This document shows, in pieces, positions 1 through 10,600 of a DNA stretch of 64,000 bases; position 1 is the first letter of the stretch, and each line of letters starts with the position of its first letter. A model generated the notes under the pieces. That model was given only the letters and a program-made list of their open reading frames with translations. It made no database searches and had not been told where the DNA came from. The DNA lies in contig JAKSXM010000014.1 in the NCBI GenBank assembly GCA_022575985.1, positions 14,322,001 to 14,386,000 on the forward strand, read 5' to 3'. Source of the DNA: Anagrus nilaparvatae (Eukaryota; Arthropoda; Insecta; Hymenoptera; Mymaridae). The translations under genes were made by a program, and so were the position numbers.

Positions 1-422
1 ACCATTCGTCCCCTGGGATTAGTCGTTGGCATCCCCCATTCCAGAGCCCTGGCGTTGAAGTCTCCACCAAGGATGATGCGACCAGTCACCGTTCGGACCG
101 TGTTCTCGATGCTGGCCAGCTTTGTGGCCAGCTCTGCCGAGTTGTCGTTTGGGGAGAGATAGCAACTTATATAAGTTGTCTCCCCGCACTTGGCCCAGAC
201 GTGGCAATTCCCTTTCCCTTGTTGGGTAAGGGACGTTTGGGCTCTGCCTCGAAGCCATATGGCGCAGCAGCCAGTGTCATCGGAAAGCCAGTACTTGTGG
301 TTCATGTTGTAATATTGCTCGCTTAGTAAGAGGATATTTGCATCCTCTTCGCGAGCAATTTGATCCAACAATGCACCAGCTTCCCGTGCGTGTCGCATGT
401 TCCCTTGGAGAACCTTGATCAT
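1..422 (-). CDS. R1-clade LINE ORF2, endonuclease N-terminus (partial)
   Basis: This is the start of the second reading frame of a non-LTR retrotransposon; it runs off the window edge, leaving about 140 codons. The visible part is an APE-type endonuclease, which nicks target DNA to prime reverse transcription. Seen: an N-terminal LQGNMRHAREAG stretch, a LLLSEQYY segment carrying the catalytic Glu, and GDFNARALEWG, the Asp/Asn motif in the form typical of R1, TRAS and Waldo elements. The ATG (422-420) overlaps the ORF1 stop as ATGA, so translation probably restarts on the same RNA. The reverse transcriptase would lie left of the window. The frame is intact as far as it can be seen, so the copy could be young. 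Confidence 0.85.
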   Translation of the reverse strand, partial: MIKVLQGNMRHAREAGALLDQIAREEDANILLLSEQYYNMNHKYWLSDDTGCCAIWLRGRAQTSLTQQGKGNCHVWAKCGETTYISCYLSPNDNSAELATKLASIENTVRTVTGRIILGGDFNARALEWGMPTTNPRGRM

Positions 423-2137
423 TTCCGATGACACCTGCTTCTCGCCAAAGCCAGAGCCTCCCGGTAGCTGGGGCAGTTTCCCTCACCAGGATAGTGCTCC
501 GTCGAGCACTTATCCTTTCTAGACGTGCAAAGGAAGCACTTGGGCTTCTCTTTGTCACATTCCGTCCTTTTGTGGCCATTTTCGCCGCATTTAAGACACG
601 CCTTACTTCTGTCTGGGCCTTTACAGACATATTGACTATGCCCATAGCCCAGACATTTGAAGCAGCGTCGAGCATCCGCACGGAGGCGCACTCTGCTTGA
701 TGCCCAGCCAATCTGGATTTTGCCCTTTTTGGCCAGGCGCAAAGCGTCGGCCTCAAGCAGGTCTACCACAGCCATCTGGCTTGCTGTACCTTTGGTTTTG
801 AAAATGGTGACCTGGAATAGGTCGCCATTTTCAAGACCTACAGCCTTGGCGACAGCTGCCTGAATCTCTTGCTCATTAGTGACCCCGTCCAAATCTCGAA
901 TTTCGAGTTTTAGAGTGGGTATCATGTCACCAACATTTGACTCAGGGCCCGTGACTGCCTTAACTGCTTCTTCAAGCTTTTGCCTGTCCTCAATGGCCTC
1001 CAGTTCTATAAGGACGCTGCCGTTCTGCGTTTTCCTTATCCGGTGGACCCTTGTGCCGGACTCTTCGAGGTTCACGCTCCTCTTTAATTCAAGGAGCGTT
1101 TCCTCGTAGCTTTTTCCCGCCGCCGGAGTAATCTGGAAGGCTTCCTTCCTTCTCCTAAACCTGCGTTTCCGCCTCGGTTTTTGAGGTTCCTCCACTTTGA
1201 GCTTTTCGCTCTGCTGCTTCGCTTTCGGCTTATTCCTCTTTGCCTTCTTCTTGGCTTCTTTCCATTTCTCTTGGGGTTTTCCCTGTTCCTGCTGCTGCTG
1301 CTGCTGCTGTACCACCTGCTGGTCAGACTTTTCAGTCTGAACAACTTGGCCGGTTTGCGGCCCCCTTGTTTGCTGTGATTTGGCAGCCGCTAACCTTTCT
1401 TTCTTCTGCCTTTTCTTTTCCGCCTTATTCTTGCGCCTTTTGCTCCCGTCGTTGGGATTGTCCGACTTCTCCCCGTCCGGCAGCTGAGGCTTTGGCTGCT
1501 GCATGTCCTTGCGCTGTTGGCTCTGCGCTCTCACTTGTTGCAGCAGCTGCTGCCTCTTCTCCTTTTCCTGACGTTGTTTTTCCTGCCTTTGACGCAGCCT
1601 ACTTTCTGCCTCTTTAGATTTCTCTATTGAGAGCACTAGTATCTTTTCAGGCTTCGTCGACTTCCCGTTCTGACCTCGATCATGGGGAGTTTTTTTGGTA
1701 GCATGCCTCAATTCTGGAGAGCTATCCGAAAAAGAAGACGATCGGACTCTCTTTGCCGAATTTCTGTCGGCTACCTTTTTGATAGCAGACTCCATCACTT
1801 TGGTTTCTCCTTCCAGTCTCTCCCTTATCAGCTCAAGCTGTACAAGGACGTTACCAAATAGAGTGACGCCATTTTTTAGTGGCATGCCGCAGTTCTTTTG
1901 TTTCGTTGTTTGCTGCGACATGCTCTCATATGCATCCTTCATTTCAGCGTGGTGTTTTTCCATTGCCTGGACGGCTTCCTTCACCACAGCTATGTGGCGA
2001 AGAAAGGCGGCTGGCTTTTCCAGCGCTGCTTCGAAACCTTCATGAAGGCTGCCATCGCTGCCTGCTATGCGTTTAAATTGGTCAGCATAGCTCTCTCGTT
2101 TTGCATCTGCCATCCCCTGAGTAGATTCTACCTGCAT
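419..2137 (-). CDS. R1-clade LINE ORF1, gag-like zinc-knuckle protein
   Basis: ORF1 of the same retrotransposon, 572 residues from the first ATG. It would bind element RNA in ribonucleoprotein particles. The middle (roughly residues 150-330) is a highly charged Lys/Arg/Gln-rich stretch with a poly-Gln run coded by CAG/CTG triplets near 1290-1310. The C-terminus has two CCHC knuckles, CFKCLGYGHSQYVC and CLKCGENGHKRTEC, followed by a third cysteine cluster beginning CFLC; this knuckle arrangement is usual in R1/TRAS-type ORF1. The frame stays open for about 95 bases upstream of the ATG without another ATG, up to where the sequence turns AT-rich, which suggests the native N-terminus was lost by 5' truncation. 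GC content is clearly above that of the surroundings. Confidence 0.88.
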   Translation of the reverse strand: MQVESTQGMADAKRESYADQFKRIAGSDGSLHEGFEAALEKPAAFLRHIAVVKEAVQAMEKHHAEMKDAYESMSQQTTKQKNCGMPLKNGVTLFGNVLVQLELIRERLEGETKVMESAIKKVADRNSAKRVRSSSFSDSSPELRHATKKTPHDRGQNGKSTKPEKILVLSIEKSKEAESRLRQRQEKQRQEKEKRQQLLQQVRAQSQQRKDMQQPKPQLPDGEKSDNPNDGSKRRKNKAEKKRQKKERLAAAKSQQTRGPQTGQVVQTEKSDQQVVQQQQQQQEQGKPQEKWKEAKKKAKRNKPKAKQQSEKLKVEEPQKPRRKRRFRRRKEAFQITPAAGKSYEETLLELKRSVNLEESGTRVHRIRKTQNGSVLIELEAIEDRQKLEEAVKAVTGPESNVGDMIPTLKLEIRDLDGVTNEQEIQAAVAKAVGLENGDLFQVTIFKTKGTASQMAVVDLLEADALRLAKKGKIQIGWASSRVRLRADARRCFKCLGYGHSQYVCKGPDRSKACLKCGENGHKRTECDKEKPKCFLCTSRKDKCSTEHYPGEGNCPSYREALALARSRCHRK

Positions 2138-2205
2138 TAGTTCTACTTGTTCTCCTTGGCCAGCTGCGTTTGAACTTGTCAGGGCTAGGGAGCCCTGTTC
2201 GTTAT
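2138..2205 (-). mobile_element. 5' junction of the R1-clade LINE
   Basis: The open ORF1 frame continues upstream of its first ATG through about 2195, then base composition drops abruptly to AT-rich host-like DNA, with an in-frame TAA near 2235. This is the likely 5' insertion boundary and implies a 5'-truncated copy. No target duplication can be tested because the 3' end is outside the window. Confidence 0.5.
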
Positions 2206-4477
2206 TTATTACTATTCGTGACTTATTATGTTATTATTATCTATCATTGTTAGCAATGGTCTAGTAAATAAAACTACCTGTATTAGCTGGTATTAGTGTT
2301 ATTTATTATCTTACCATGCATAATGTGTCGTTAATATTTAAAATTTTTAGTTTTTTTTTTATAGTGTATAAGAATTTGCTTTTTGAAAGCACAATAAAAA
2401 TTTAAATGATCAAATACAAATCATATGGTTTTTTTTTTATATGCCTAAACAACTTTTTCTAATTCAATAAATTATTATTTACTTTTATACTCATGCTTTT
2501 AAATATATTTATGATTGAAAAATCAGTACTCAAAAACTTCTTTACTACTGTGCGAATTAAAATAAAAATGTTTTCTAGCCCACGTAATAACTTGGGCTCT
2601 ATTTCGTCCCCCCCCCCCACTAAAATAGCTTTTTTTTATCGGGAAATCATCGACTAAATTAGTTAAAAAAAAAAGTTTTTAGATAGGAAAAACACATTTA
2701 AATTTAAAAAAAATTTTTGAAATTTTTATTTTTTTTTTTTTGACTTTTTTTTTTTATACATAATATAATTACATAATTAATTTTTACTTAGAGGATAAAA
2801 ATAATTTATCTATAAATTTGGTTATATTCGTGGAAAAAGATCCATAACTTGTAAATTTGAGATCATGGAGTATTTTTTGTAACCTACATCAGTCAGTAGT
2901 AGAAATTTAAAAAATATATACGATTAAAATAAAAATCATCAATTAATTTTAATAAAATTGTAATATTAGTTTTATTTTTTGGATTATATAATTATAATAT
3001 TGAGGTAGAGCAGAAGTATTTTTGAAAGTAGTACATGGTGCGCGTGTGTGATATCGAGCTATATAAGTTAAAAGGGCCAATCAGAGGCCGTTTCGTAGTC
3101 CGCAAAAGTTCCTGTTTCGGGTTTTCCAAACAGTCTAGGAAGTACGTACTTCGAATAGAGGATAAAGAAAAAATTTTTTGAAAAAGCATTTTGAGCGAGA
3201 TTTTGTGGTACATATATGAGCAATTGAAAAACTAAAAACTGAAAAACTGAAAAACTACAATTATCAAAACTTGCAATAAAATGAAAATTCAAACTAATTG
3301 TATATTATTTACAACAAATAATCAATACGTAATATTACCAATATTTGAACATATTTCTTGTTCAAGTTAGTTTTGGAAATCCAAAAAAAATGATTGAATA
3401 GAGATCTGATAAATATAAGAAAAATAAATTAATATTTTCCACTAAAAAATCAAATTTTGGTCCGGGTTTTCGTGCCTTGAACAATCAAATTTGGAGTTAA
3501 TTTTACCTATAATGATCATGAACTAATAATCTAATAATTTGAATTTAATAAGTATAAACTATTAACCACTGTGCAAACCTAGAGCACGATTCAATGACCC
3601 AATCTGGAAGCTTATGTACATTTCACATGGAATTAGTCATATCAAAATAAATAAAAATAATTGATACCTCATGTAGTAAAAAATTGGGCCTTTTAGTGCT
3701 AAACAGGTTGATATTAATTATTTCTAGGCATAAAAAATTTAATATCTAGTTTTTACATATTTTAAAAGCAAATTTTACCAGGAAAAAAATATTTTCCGAA
3801 ATTTAAAGCTTAGAAAAGAAAATAAACATTCTCATAAGTTGTTAATTTTATAAGCAGTTTAAATGACACTAGTCAACAAATTATAATAAACCGTTTCCGA
3901 TAACTTGGAATAAATAATATTTGTTAAACTAGAATAGTATATCTGGAAAGAATAATTTTACAATATTGAGATTCCAACAACGCAACGTTTCTTTGTAGAC
4001 AAGTCGTTAAAATAATTTTTATTTGGAGTCCATATAGTTTTTGAGAAACATTTGAATAAATTTTTTTGTAACTTACAACAGTAAAAATTTAATATTTGAA
4101 GCCGTTTACAGATTTTTAAAGACGAGTACTTAACCAGTGATTAGATTTAACATTAGGAGCATGCTAAAATACTTACTTTTGGATTTTTTTCGAAAGCGGA
4201 ACAACCCCGAGTTTTCCAATTACCACCAGAGGATTTTCAGTTTAATAATTTTTAATTTAAATTTTATTTTTATTTGAATGCATTTTAATAGGTATAAAGA
4301 AAAATTAGTAAGTCATAAACACATTGTTTGGCCCAAAAAGATTTACCAGATTAGAAGGCAATTAAATTTTATTACTCTAAGAGTTATGTAATTTATAATT
4401 TAATTTTTCGATTATTTCTTTTTTCATATAGGTAAAAAAAAACTTTTTAAACATTATTTTATATTTCTTTTAACTAG
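2206..4477. other. AT-rich gap upstream of the receptor gene
   Basis: Very AT-rich sequence with homopolymer runs, including a poly-C tract near 2610. I see no convincing exon. The signal-peptide exon of the receptor should lie here, or left of the LINE, but no ATG plus hydrophobic stretch plus phase-1 donor was found. Confidence 0.5.
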
Positions 4478-4617
4478 ATTCAATAGTGATAAACAAAACG
4501 TGGACAGATCAACTAAGAGAAGATTTACTGTTTAAATACGATAAGTTTTCAAGACCCAAACAGCATTATGATGCCACAATATTGTTCGTAAATTTGAATA
4601 TTATGCATATTGAAATT
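4478..4617 (+). CDS. Receptor exon: start of ligand-binding domain
   Basis: The acceptor is ttaactag and the donor gtgagt. The exon enters with two bases of a split codon and leaves in phase 0. It codes for the first helix and strand, including DLLFKYDKFSRPK, the equivalent of the conserved DDLLSNYNRLIRP region. Confidence 0.85.
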
Positions 4618-7600
4618 GTGAGTAATTTAATACACGGCTCAATTTTTGAGAACAGATTTTAATAAAAATAGGTATATAACAAGAAGTCATATTAAAAAAT
4701 ATATATTTAAAATTTGAACTCCTTCATTATTAAATAATTATATATAAATAATTTTGCTTTTTCATGATTCTTATGGGACGACATTTTATAATAAAAAATT
4801 TTAGTATTTTTTTAGTACAGTTTTTGATAAAAAATTGTAACATATATAAAGAAATATCGTAGAATATAATTATTTAGTAATTTATTTTAGATTAGAGTGA
4901 TTTGTTTATAACGAAAATTTTATTTATTTAACGATAAAAATTAAAATTTTGTCCATAAAAATGATTTTTTTCTTAAAGAAATGAATACTCCGGAAAAAAT
5001 TATTATTTACCATGAAAATCAAGCTAGTAATTCGCTAGTAATGCATATTTTAAGTTCAGAAACAAGCTTATTTCAATAGAATTGCAATCATTTTTAAGAC
5101 ACATTGCAGCAAGAATATGCATTATTCGCTTGATTTTCATCGTAAAATAATCAATTTTTTTTTTTAAACAATTAATTTTTCCCTGAGTATTCATTTCTTA
5201 AAGAAAAAAATCATTTTTATTAGCCAAATTTTAATTTTTAGGTCAAAAACTGAGTTAAATAAATTTTGCTACTTACAGTTTTCAAAGGCTTTTGACCTAA
5301 AAATTAAAATTTGGTAAATAGGCTGAAAAATTGAAAATTTTCCTTCTAAAATTCATTTTTCTCGACCTCAAAAATCTCGCGGTAAATTAGAATGTTCATT
5401 TTAATATTTTTTTATGTCCGAAGAACTCCGAAAATATTTTAGGGTGAAAATTGAAAAAGGGAAAATTTTCCCTCTAAAATTCATTTTTCTCGACCTCAAA
5501 AATCCCGCGGTAAAGCAGAATGTTTATTTTAATATTTTTTTGTGCCCGGAAAACTCGGAAAATATTTTAGGGTGAAAAATTGAAAATTTTCCCTCTAAAG
5601 TTCATTTTTCTCGACTTCAAAAACCCTGTTGTAACGTAGAATGCTCATTTTAATATTTTTTATGTCTGCCATCTTGAAAAATTGAAAAATATTTTAGGGT
5701 GAAAAATTGAAAATTTTATCGCTGAAATTCGTTTTCCTTGACCTCAAAAACATCCCGTTAACGTAGAAAGTTCTTTTTTTAATGTATTACAAGTCGACCA
5801 ACAACTCACCCGACAACTTGCCCAACCATTCTCTCGACTATTTACCCACCCTCTCTCCCATTCTCCCATGATCCCATGCGGCTTCCGTAAAATATAAAGT
5901 TAATAATAAAATAGTAAATTGGCTAAATTCATACATTTGAAATTAAAAGACTAAAAGTCATTAAATTATTAAAGTCAGATATATTAAAATTACACAATTG
6001 GAATTATCTAAATGGCCTTAGATGGAACATTGAAAAATGTGATATCATGATATTAATACGATATTAATGATAATAAATGGAAAAAAAATAGTAACTATAT
6101 AAAATATAAAATCGGTAAACATGAAATAAAACACACATCTTTTATGAAAGACCTCGGTATCTATTTTAAAGATAATTAAAAATTTAATGTACACATTAAA
6201 AAAAAAATATTACAAAAATTTAAAAATATTGGTTCGTTGGAATTATTCTACAATTTTCATGTTAAATCTATTCTTAACCCATTAGCGCCGGCGGGACCAA
6301 ACCACTGACGCTCGAATTTCCCTTAGAAAACGGGTAAAAAATGATTTTTTTTAAAACTTAAAGTATTTCTTTACTAAAAAGGACTTATTTTACAAGGTTC
6401 CGGGGTCAGATTTTTAATTTTGTATCGATAATCGATTTTTTGTCTTTTTTGGGGCCACCATATTTAATTAACGGTCAATAATATTAAAAATCTGACCCCA
6501 GAATCTTGTAAAGCCAGTCGTTTTTAGTAAAAAAAGACTTTAAGTTTAAAAACTAATCATTTTTTTACCCGTTTTCTAAGCGAAAATCCGAGCGTCAGTG
6601 GTATGGTCGCGCCGGCGCTAAGGGATTAATCTGGTCCCTAAGACACAAAAAAAATTTACGAGATTTATACGGCATCACGTTTTTCAGATAATATCCACGG
6701 TTTTTCAACGTAAAAAAAATAGTATCAAAGCAATTGCCGTATTTAACCGTATCTTTAAAACAATCTAGTAGATATACCGTGTCTATCACTGAGAAAAAAG
6801 TGTATGGTTAGGATAACCAAAATTTTAGTAAAATTGCATTTAGTAATGATGACAAAAATTTTTGTTATCATGAACCAAAAAATTCAGTAGATTTTACCAA
6901 AAAAACTTAAAATAAAGAAAGAATTAGAAAGTCAATCTTTTTCAATGTAGTGGCTAATTTTTTGAAAAAATTATTAAGTTTCATAAAATCTTTAAATTTT
7001 TAAAATTTTAATTAAAAAATTATCATTAAATTATTGTTTTTGTTGTGCGCTTATAAATTTAAAATTTTAAGGTTATGCCGTGTTAATGTAATAGAAAAAA
7101 TTCAAAAACAAACAAGATTAAGACCATAACATTTTATTTTTAGTTAACAAATTAATTATTAACAAATTTTGAAAACATTTTCAAGTATACTCTTGTAAGA
7201 ACTCAGAAAATTATTAAAAATAATTAACTGCTCTTCGTTAAAAAATGCATGTACCATGAGTAAACAAAAAAAAAATGCTTTTGGGTTCTCGTTTGTAATT
7301 TTAAATGAGTTTGATTATATTAACTAATTAAAATATAGTTTTCATTATACGCTGCAAAAAAGATCTACTTTCTTACTTTCGGGCGATCTTTTTTTCGCTT
7401 TTAATGAAAAACTATGTGTTGAACACGGGAAAAAATGTAGGAAACTTTACTGCATTGAAAGCCAAATCCTACTTTTTTTCCCTTGTTGAACAAATAGATA
7501 TTCATAGCTATTACTATTTAATAGTATAGTAAGTATCAAGGGCGTAAAAGTTTAGACTAGCATGAGTGGTATGTGTTCACGCTAGTGTCTAAAGTATTTA

Positions 7601-10600
7601 GCCCATGGTGCTTACACTATTTTCTGCCCTACTGCGGGCTTCAAACGCGTGCTAAAATTTTACAAAAAATTTCACGCCTAGGTGGGCAAAAAAATTTGTG
7701 ATGTTACTGTAATTTGTCTCGTAATATTTTAAAATCTATAATGATAATATAAACTTAAAATTAAAATATAGATTTATATTTTGGTGTGTTGATAATTTTT
7801 ACTAATATTTTTTAGTATTAACAATTATTTTAGGATATTTCATTTTTTTTTTTTTTTTTAATTTTAATTTTATCCTGACCAAACTTTTTTCTCAGTGTAG
7901 CCGTGTGAAAAATAAATATATAACATCTGCCGTGCTCAACCGTACCTATACTAATAAAAGATAAACCAGCCGTTTTTTTCACACGGCATGACACGGTTTA
8001 TCTATTATATGGTTTTAATGATACGGTTAAATACAGCAAACGGGAAAACGATATTTTGACACGGTTACATACGGAAAAGATGAAAAACCGTGGATATTAT
8101 CTGAAAAACGTGATGCCGTGTAAAAAAAGTAAGTATAAATAGACACCGTCAACATTATACATTATTTTCTAATAAAACTGTTTATAAATAAATGAAAAGG
8201 GTTAGTCCCATTAATTGCTTCAATAAAAAAAATATTACTATCTAAAAAAGAAGTAACAGAGCAACTGGTTTAAAATTATTAAGTCAATTTTAATCGCGTA
8301 GATGAGCATTTTCGAAATCTCCATACACAGTAAAAATTTTTCTTACGTAAATGATTTTGCCGAAAGGAAAATTCTAAAAACTTAAGATTTTAAAAAAGGT
8401 ATTTGTACAATTCTGTAATTACAATTTTTTTTTACAGGACAGTAAAAAAAATGTGTTAAGTGTCAATACTTGGGTTCAGATGGTAGAAAATTTATAATTC
8501 ACATATTAATTTTTGTAGTTTATATAGCTAGTCAAATCCAAAAAATAAAATACTTTTCAGATATGGGATGACGAAAAGTTAAGGTGGAATCCTCGAAATT
8601 ACAGCGGTATTAAGCAAGTATCTTTAGGTACTCACGAAGTTTGGCAGCCTGATATTTTTCTTTATAACAGGTAAATAAATAAGTATATTTAAATGACAGT
8701 ACATTTAAATGTTACATTTTTACCAAAAATCCTTTCATTTAAATTTAGTGCTTCTCATGGGGTAGAAAATTTTGAAAGCAGACATTGTATTGTTGAAAGT
8801 AATGGCAAAGTAACAATAATGGCACCAACGCTATTTCACAGCTTTTGCGAATTGGATTTTATCATGTGGCCATTTGAAACTAATAACTGTGAATTATTCC
8901 TTGGTTCTTGGACATACAATGGTGCTGAAATTGAAATAAAATTGCAAGATAATGGATTTAATGTTTGTTCTTTAAAATATATTAAAATATATTTTTTTAA
9001 AACCTATTTTTTACACTAGTGAGACGGCTTTTTTCCCATTTATATGCGAAACTATTTTTTAAATTACTGGAACAGGAATAGGGCTCGACTTTGGAATACT
9101 ATATGTCTGCATATTCAAAACCAATATTTTATCATTAACTTAAATTTATAACCGGTTTTTGTAAACACAACCGAAATGCATGGAACATGTTTACTTCCAG
9201 CTGAGGACTAGGTATAATACAAATGTTACTCAACATTACAATACAATTTTCTAATTTTCTAATTTGTAATTATCACCTCACTAGCTGTTAAGATTCTAAA
9301 CCCAAACTATTTTGATTCCCTAAACCTGAATTATTCTAAGTCCCTTAATCGATATTATTCCAAGTACCCGAACCTGAATTATTCCAAGTCCCTAAATCGA
9401 TATTATTCTAAAAGTCCATAAACCTGTATTATCCGAAGTCCTTAAGCCCAGATTTTTCAAAGTCTTTTAAAAGTATTTTATTTATTTATATTTATATATA
9501 CTTACCTAATTATTCTAAGTCTCATTTGACCCCCCCTTAAATAGGACAAATTTGACCCCCCCCCCCTTAATTTTCAAGTTTTGAAGTACCCCCTCCCTAT
9601 AAACATGTTCCATGTTAATAGCTATTACAGCATACTATATTATTTTCCTACCGATTCAAATTAAAACTTACGTACGAAATTAGCAGTTTTATAAACTCTC
9701 AACAATCATATACGGTTTTATCTCAAGTTAAAGAATCTTTTATAAATATAAAAAAAATAAAAATGTCAACGATTGACTAATTAATTCACTATTTCGAAAA
9801 GGGTGGAATTTCGGCCAAATGGAATTTTAAATAATTTTAATTATTTTTCTCTAGAAAGCTCTGCCGTATATTTTTATAATAATTATAAATCAATAGTTCT
9901 GTTTTCATTCATTTGGCAGAGCTATTATCTACCTTTTTTTGCATCTGTGTTTATTAATTTATAACAGACAAAAGTTTTACCAAGAGTTTTACATTTTTAT
10001 TTTTATTTTTTTTTTTTGTAATGTACCAGGATGACCTTAAAGATATTTAAACTCGAACATGTTTATACGCAGGGATACTTCGTGAATGGGAAAATCGAGG
10101 GGGGGGAGAGAAATATAATCACTGAAAAATTTCTATCAGATTAACAAAAAAAATAGCATATTCTCAAAAAATTAGTATATTCTCAAAAAAATTTGTAAAT
10201 GTTCGAAAAAAATCGTAAATTTAATAAATTTAGTATATTAACAAAAAATTCGAGAATTCTCGATTTTTTTTTGTAAATTCGCAAGAAAAATTCATAATTT
10301 ACAATTTTTTTTCGAAAATTTACAAAAAATAGTTGTGAATTTACAACTTTTTTCGTAAGTTCACAAAAAAAATTCGAGAATTCTCGAATTTTTTGTTAAT
10401 ATACAGGCGTCCCTCCTTATACGCGGGTTTCGTTCATACGCAGATTGTCTATTTTTTCCATCCCTCTTTATGCACGGTCTTTCCCTCCGTTTACCCGAGT
10501 TCTACTGAAAATTCGAAGTGGAAATTTTTCCTGATTGTCTTTTTTTATTGTTTTGTAACATATCCAATTATTAAACATCACAATCTCTCAGACAAGCAAA

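Larger units (their letters stand above)
6669..8119. mobile_element. Inverted-repeat element with another element inside
   Basis: The ends share ACGGCATCACGTTTTTCAG and about 100 bp more in inverted orientation (6669-6785 and about 7975-8119). The middle is filled by a separate CACTGAGAAAA-ended element, giving two insertion layers. Confidence 0.7.

Noticed and set aside
2316..2400. Possible signal peptide starting MHNVSLIFKIF as receptor exon 1
   Set aside because: Candidate donors give phase 0 or 2, while the next exon needs phase 1; no other support.
5330..5790. CRISPR-like regular repeats
   Set aside because: Unit length and diverged whole-unit similarity show an ordinary tandem array, with no short repeat and unique spacers; the genome is eukaryotic.
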